From Allobosea sp. 47.2.35 (GTDB lineage: Bacteria > Pseudomonadota > Alphaproteobacteria > Rhizobiales > Beijerinckiaceae), in NCBI RefSeq assembly GCF_024655635.1, contig NZ_JANLGI010000005.1, positions 1 through 64,000 on the forward strand: DNA of 64,000 nt, in the 5' to 3' direction. Made by a program: the position numbers and the translations under genes. The notes under the pieces are model-generated. The model ran no database searches and was not told where the DNA came from. It was given only the letters and a program-made list of their open reading frames with translations. Positions within the stretch are counted from its first letter, which is position 1. Every line of letters begins with the position of its first letter. Positions 61,782-64,000 of the stretch are shown here, in pieces.

Positions 61782-61916
61782 GATGACTCCGTTTCGATAT
61801 CCGGCCGCAACCAGCCTCGCGCTACGCCGATGCGCCAGCGAGCCGATGCGGCCAATGTCTGCGAACGCCGTCCGGTTCGGCACCGGAACGGTCGGCAGAC
61901 ACCCGTCCTAGCAGCC

Positions 61917-62717
61917 TCAGTGCTTGCTGGCGAGATTGGCCGCGCTCTGCGCGGATGTGAAGCGCACCTTGACCGACTGCCCCTGCTCCGGTGGCGAGGC
62001 CAGCCGGGCCCTGAAGCGGACGAGCTCGGCCGGCTCCAGGCTCGCGCGCGGCGGCTCGGTCGTCCAGGTGTAGAGCGTCGCGCCGCCGGCATCCTTGACC
62101 GCGACCTCGATCAGCGGCACCGCCGTCTTGCTTTTGGTGATGTTGGTGACATCGCCCTCGACGATGAGGAAACGGTTCTGGCCGTCGGCAACGACCCCGC
62201 TCTCGATAGAGCTGAGGCTGAGGCCCCGGACATTCACGGGCATGCCGATTGTCTCGAACAGGCCGGCCAATTGCGGCGCAGCGCGGACAACCGCCTGGCG
62301 CTGCCAAGCGACGATTCCAATCAAGGCAAGACCCGCGAGCGCCGCCGCCACCGGCAGCCCCGCTCCGCCCCGGCGCAGGAAGGCGCTCGACGCCTTGCCC
62401 GGCTTGGCAGGGCGCTTGCCCCGGCGCTTCGGCACGGCAGCGACCGGCGCCTCGACGACCGGAGGCTTCTCGGAAACACCCTGCGCGCCCGCTTCGGCAG
62501 CTAGCGCGGTGATCTCGGCATCGATCGCGGCGGCGCGCTCCAACTCCTCGGCGAGCAGCGCCTGGGTCTCGGCCTCGCTCGGCGGCTCGGGGAAGGCGCT
62601 CGGCTCGACATGCCAGGATGTCTTGCAGCTGGCACATCGCACCTTGCGCCCTTCCGGCCCCAGTTTGGCCGCGTCGAGTTCATATTGGCTCGCGCAGGAT
62701 GGGCAGACGATCAGCAT
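61917..62717 (-). CDS. Zinc-ribbon (MJ0042) membrane protein with DUF3426 domain
   Basis: 266 residues. The N-terminal zinc ribbon is CPSCASQYELDAAKLGPEGR and CASCKTSW (Cys pairs at 5/8 and 28/31). An acidic coiled segment follows, then a Lys/Arg-rich stretch (KRRGKRPAKPGK), one membrane helix (LPVAAALAGLALIGIVAWQR) and a C-terminal immunoglobulin-like DUF3426 domain (FLIVEGDVTNITKS). Such proteins are found beside ftsEX in many alphaproteobacteria and are poorly studied. It is divergent from ftsE. Confidence 0.88.
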   Translation of the reverse strand: MLIVCPSCASQYELDAAKLGPEGRKVRCASCKTSWHVEPSAFPEPPSEAETQALLAEELERAAAIDAEITALAAEAGAQGVSEKPPVVEAPVAAVPKRRGKRPAKPGKASSAFLRRGGAGLPVAAALAGLALIGIVAWQRQAVVRAAPQLAGLFETIGMPVNVRGLSLSSIESGVVADGQNRFLIVEGDVTNITKSKTAVPLIEVAVKDAGGATLYTWTTEPPRASLEPAELVRFRARLASPPEQGQSVKVRFTSAQSAANLASKH

Positions 62718-62947
62718 GGGTGCGAGCCAACTCCTTCAAGACGGTTGCGGCAAGCGCTTCGGCACGGCAGCGAGGCGCTGCACCACAGCAGCAATTGCGC
62801 GCGTCTCCATTGGCGCGATTTATGGTTAACGCCTCGTGAAGAATCTTCGGCGCAGATTGGCCGCGTCACGGTCTTTCCGCGCGCGTCGGCTTGCGGTGTA
62901 GGATCGTCCGCGGATTCGCAAGAGATCGGTTCAACGAGGAAGACCGC
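62718..62947. promoter_or_regulatory. Divergent region between the zinc-ribbon gene and ftsE
   Basis: 230 bases must hold both promoters. ATGGTTAACG at 62821-62830 is a CtrA-like half site (GTTAAC core, as in TTAA-N7-TTAA sites) but I see no second half at the right spacing. CtrA control of ftsE is plausible for this class but not shown. Confidence 0.35.
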
Positions 62948-63607
62948 TTGGTTCGGTTCGAGAATGTCGGCCTGCGATACGGCATGGGCCCGGAGGTGCT
63001 GAAGGACATCAACTTCAGCATCGAGCCGCGCTCGTTCCAGTATCTCACCGGTCCCTCCGGGGCCGGCAAGACGACGCTGATGCGCCTCATCCTGATGGCG
63101 CTGAAACCGACGCGCGGGCTGGTCAACCTGTTCGGCCAGGATGTCTCGCGGCTCGACCCGGATACGCTGACAGCCTTCCGCCGCCGCATGGGCGTCGTCT
63201 TCCAGGATTTCCGCCTGCTCGATCATCTCACGGTCTATGAGAACGTCGCGCTGCCGCTTCGCGTCCTCGGCAAGGAGGAGGCGAGCTACCGCGCCGAGGT
63301 CGTCGAGTTGCTGCGCTGGGTCGGGCTCGGCGAGCGCATGCATGCCGTACCGCCGGTGCTCTCCGGTGGCGAGAAGCAGCGCGCGGCCATCGCCCGCGCC
63401 CTGATCAGCCGGCCAGAGCTCCTGCTCGCCGACGAGCCCACCGGCAATGTCGATCCCGGCCTCGGCCGGCGTTTGCTGCGCCTGTTCATGGAGTTGCAAT
63501 CGCTCGGCACCGCCGTCGTCATCGCGACGCATGACCTCAACCTCATGGATATCTACGACGCACCGCGCCTCGTACTGGCCGACGGACACCTCCATGTCGA
63601 CGCCTGA
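62948..63607 (+). CDS. ftsE: Cell division ATP-binding protein FtsE
   Basis: 219 residues from a TTG at 62948, chosen because GAGGA stands 7 nt ahead and the family starts MVRFENVGLRYG; an open frame to 62891 has no family likeness. Walker A is LTGPSGAGKTTLMRL, the signature is VLSGGEKQRAAIARALI, and Walker B is LLLADEPTGNVDP. With FtsX it forms an ABC-type complex that activates peptidoglycan amidases during division. It overlaps ftsX by 14 nt. Confidence 0.95.
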   Translation: MVRFENVGLRYGMGPEVLKDINFSIEPRSFQYLTGPSGAGKTTLMRLILMALKPTRGLVNLFGQDVSRLDPDTLTAFRRRMGVVFQDFRLLDHLTVYENVALPLRVLGKEEASYRAEVVELLRWVGLGERMHAVPPVLSGGEKQRAAIARALISRPELLLADEPTGNVDPGLGRRLLRLFMELQSLGTAVVIATHDLNLMDIYDAPRLVLADGHLHVDA

Positions 63608-64000
63608 AGCCAGCGACCGGGAGCCCGGACGAACGGAGCGCGGCCTGCCCGCCAACCTTCGGCGCGACCAGCCGCTCGTCCCCGTCGACAATGTCGCCGG
63701 CCGCGCGCTGATGGCGGTGATCGCGATCCTGACCTTCCTCGCTTCGCTCAGCGCGGGGGCAGCGGTCCTCGCCGCGCGCGCCTCCGATCAGTGGCGCGGC
63801 GCCATCTCCAACGAAATGACCATCCAGGTCCGCCCCGATTCGCATCGCAAGATCGACGATGACGTCGCCCGCGCCGTCATGCTCGCCAGCGGGCTGAAGG
63901 AGGTCGAGAGCGTCCGCGCCGTGCCCAAGGCCGAATCCGACAAGCTGCTCGAGCCCTGGCTCGGCACGGGGCTCGACCTCGTCGAATTGCCGGTGCCACG
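63594..64000 (+). CDS. ftsX: Cell division protein FtsX, N-terminal part
   Basis: 135 residues visible; the gene runs off the window. The ATG at 63594 lies inside the ftsE end. An N-terminal cytoplasmic stretch rich in Arg/Pro (REPGRTERGLPANLRR) is followed by helix LMAVIAILTFLASLSAGAAVL, then a periplasmic segment with ISNEMTIQVRPDS and VESVRAVPKAES, as in FtsX. With FtsE it transmits cytoplasmic ATP hydrolysis to periplasmic amidase activators. The C-terminal three helices are not in the window. Confidence 0.93.
   Translation, partial: MSTPEASDREPGRTERGLPANLRRDQPLVPVDNVAGRALMAVIAILTFLASLSAGAAVLAARASDQWRGAISNEMTIQVRPDSHRKIDDDVARAVMLASGLKEVESVRAVPKAESDKLLEPWLGTGLDLVELPVP

Noticed and set aside
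1-64000. CRISPR arrays, IS elements, rRNA, toxin-antitoxin pairs
   Set aside because: No spaced direct repeats, transposase motifs or rRNA-like sequence were seen on reading the window.

Overview
The window is one 64 kb stretch of a high-GC alphaproteobacterial chromosome. Several features point to the Hyphomicrobiales (Rhizobiales): a CpdR-type single-domain response regulator, an alphaproteobacterial MotA/MotB pair, a DUF3422 protein, a Kdp system with a PtsN-like protein, and a repeat resembling the common rhizobial intergenic palindrome at about 60742-60839. The overall gene set resembles Bosea, but the genus is an inference. I see no phage, IS element, CRISPR array or rRNA. One tRNA, Leu(CAA), lies at 3496-3580.

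Layout. 1-3300: end of etfA, a 3-hydroxyacyl-CoA dehydrogenase, an HNH protein, dsbB and a YqaA-like membrane protein. 3450-3580: tRNA-Leu with a clear promoter. 3767-5524: motB and motA on the minus strand. 6157-14884: a complete Kdp potassium system with two tiny membrane proteins in front (one is KdpF), an extra 56-residue membrane protein between kdpA and kdpB, the kdpDE sensor/regulator pair and a PtsN-like gene. 14857-21313: a LysR regulator divergent from a degenerate esterase-like protein and an RND efflux pump (adaptor and pump, no outer-membrane channel gene). 21378-29053: a polyamine-type ABC transporter, an amidohydrolase, a class III CoA-transferase and an Asp/Glu/hydantoin racemase homologue. 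29064-38847: a second uptake and catabolism island with two beta-hydroxyacid dehydrogenases, a LacI regulator, a CUT1-type sugar ABC transporter, a FadR-type regulator and a D-2-hydroxyacid dehydrogenase. This suits uptake of a sugar or sugar acid. 38832-41403: an Inh-domain protein, hppD (tyrosine degradation) and a divergent Lrp regulator.

42616-49000 is the most intriguing part. A translationally coupled UbiA-family prenyltransferase and DprE1-like oxidase look like the mycobacterial (and Azorhizobium Nod-factor) route to polyprenyl-phospho-pentose. About 1.2 kb away, on the other strand, lies an operon of an SMR/ArnE-like small membrane protein without the EmrE glutamate, a 40-residue peptide, a sugar-nucleotide-type epimerase and a class III aminotransferase. 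I propose, as inference only, that these make and flip a lipid-linked (amino) sugar.

49153-64000 is mostly housekeeping or scattered genes: DUF3422, an Ada-like zinc-site protein, a 24-residue membrane peptide, an ABC-2 exporter, an exported methyltransferase, an amino-acid permease broken by an amber codon, prfC, an OmpW-type porin behind a perfect FNR/FixK box, an Lrp/cysteine-dioxygenase pair, a GH19 lysozyme whose Shine-Dalgarno lies in a hairpin, tspO, cpdR, hpt, a zinc-ribbon DUF3426 protein, ftsE (TTG start) and the start of ftsX.

All identifications come from reading motifs in the translated sequence; no database search was run. Start codons were chosen from ribosome-binding sites and family alignments recalled from memory.
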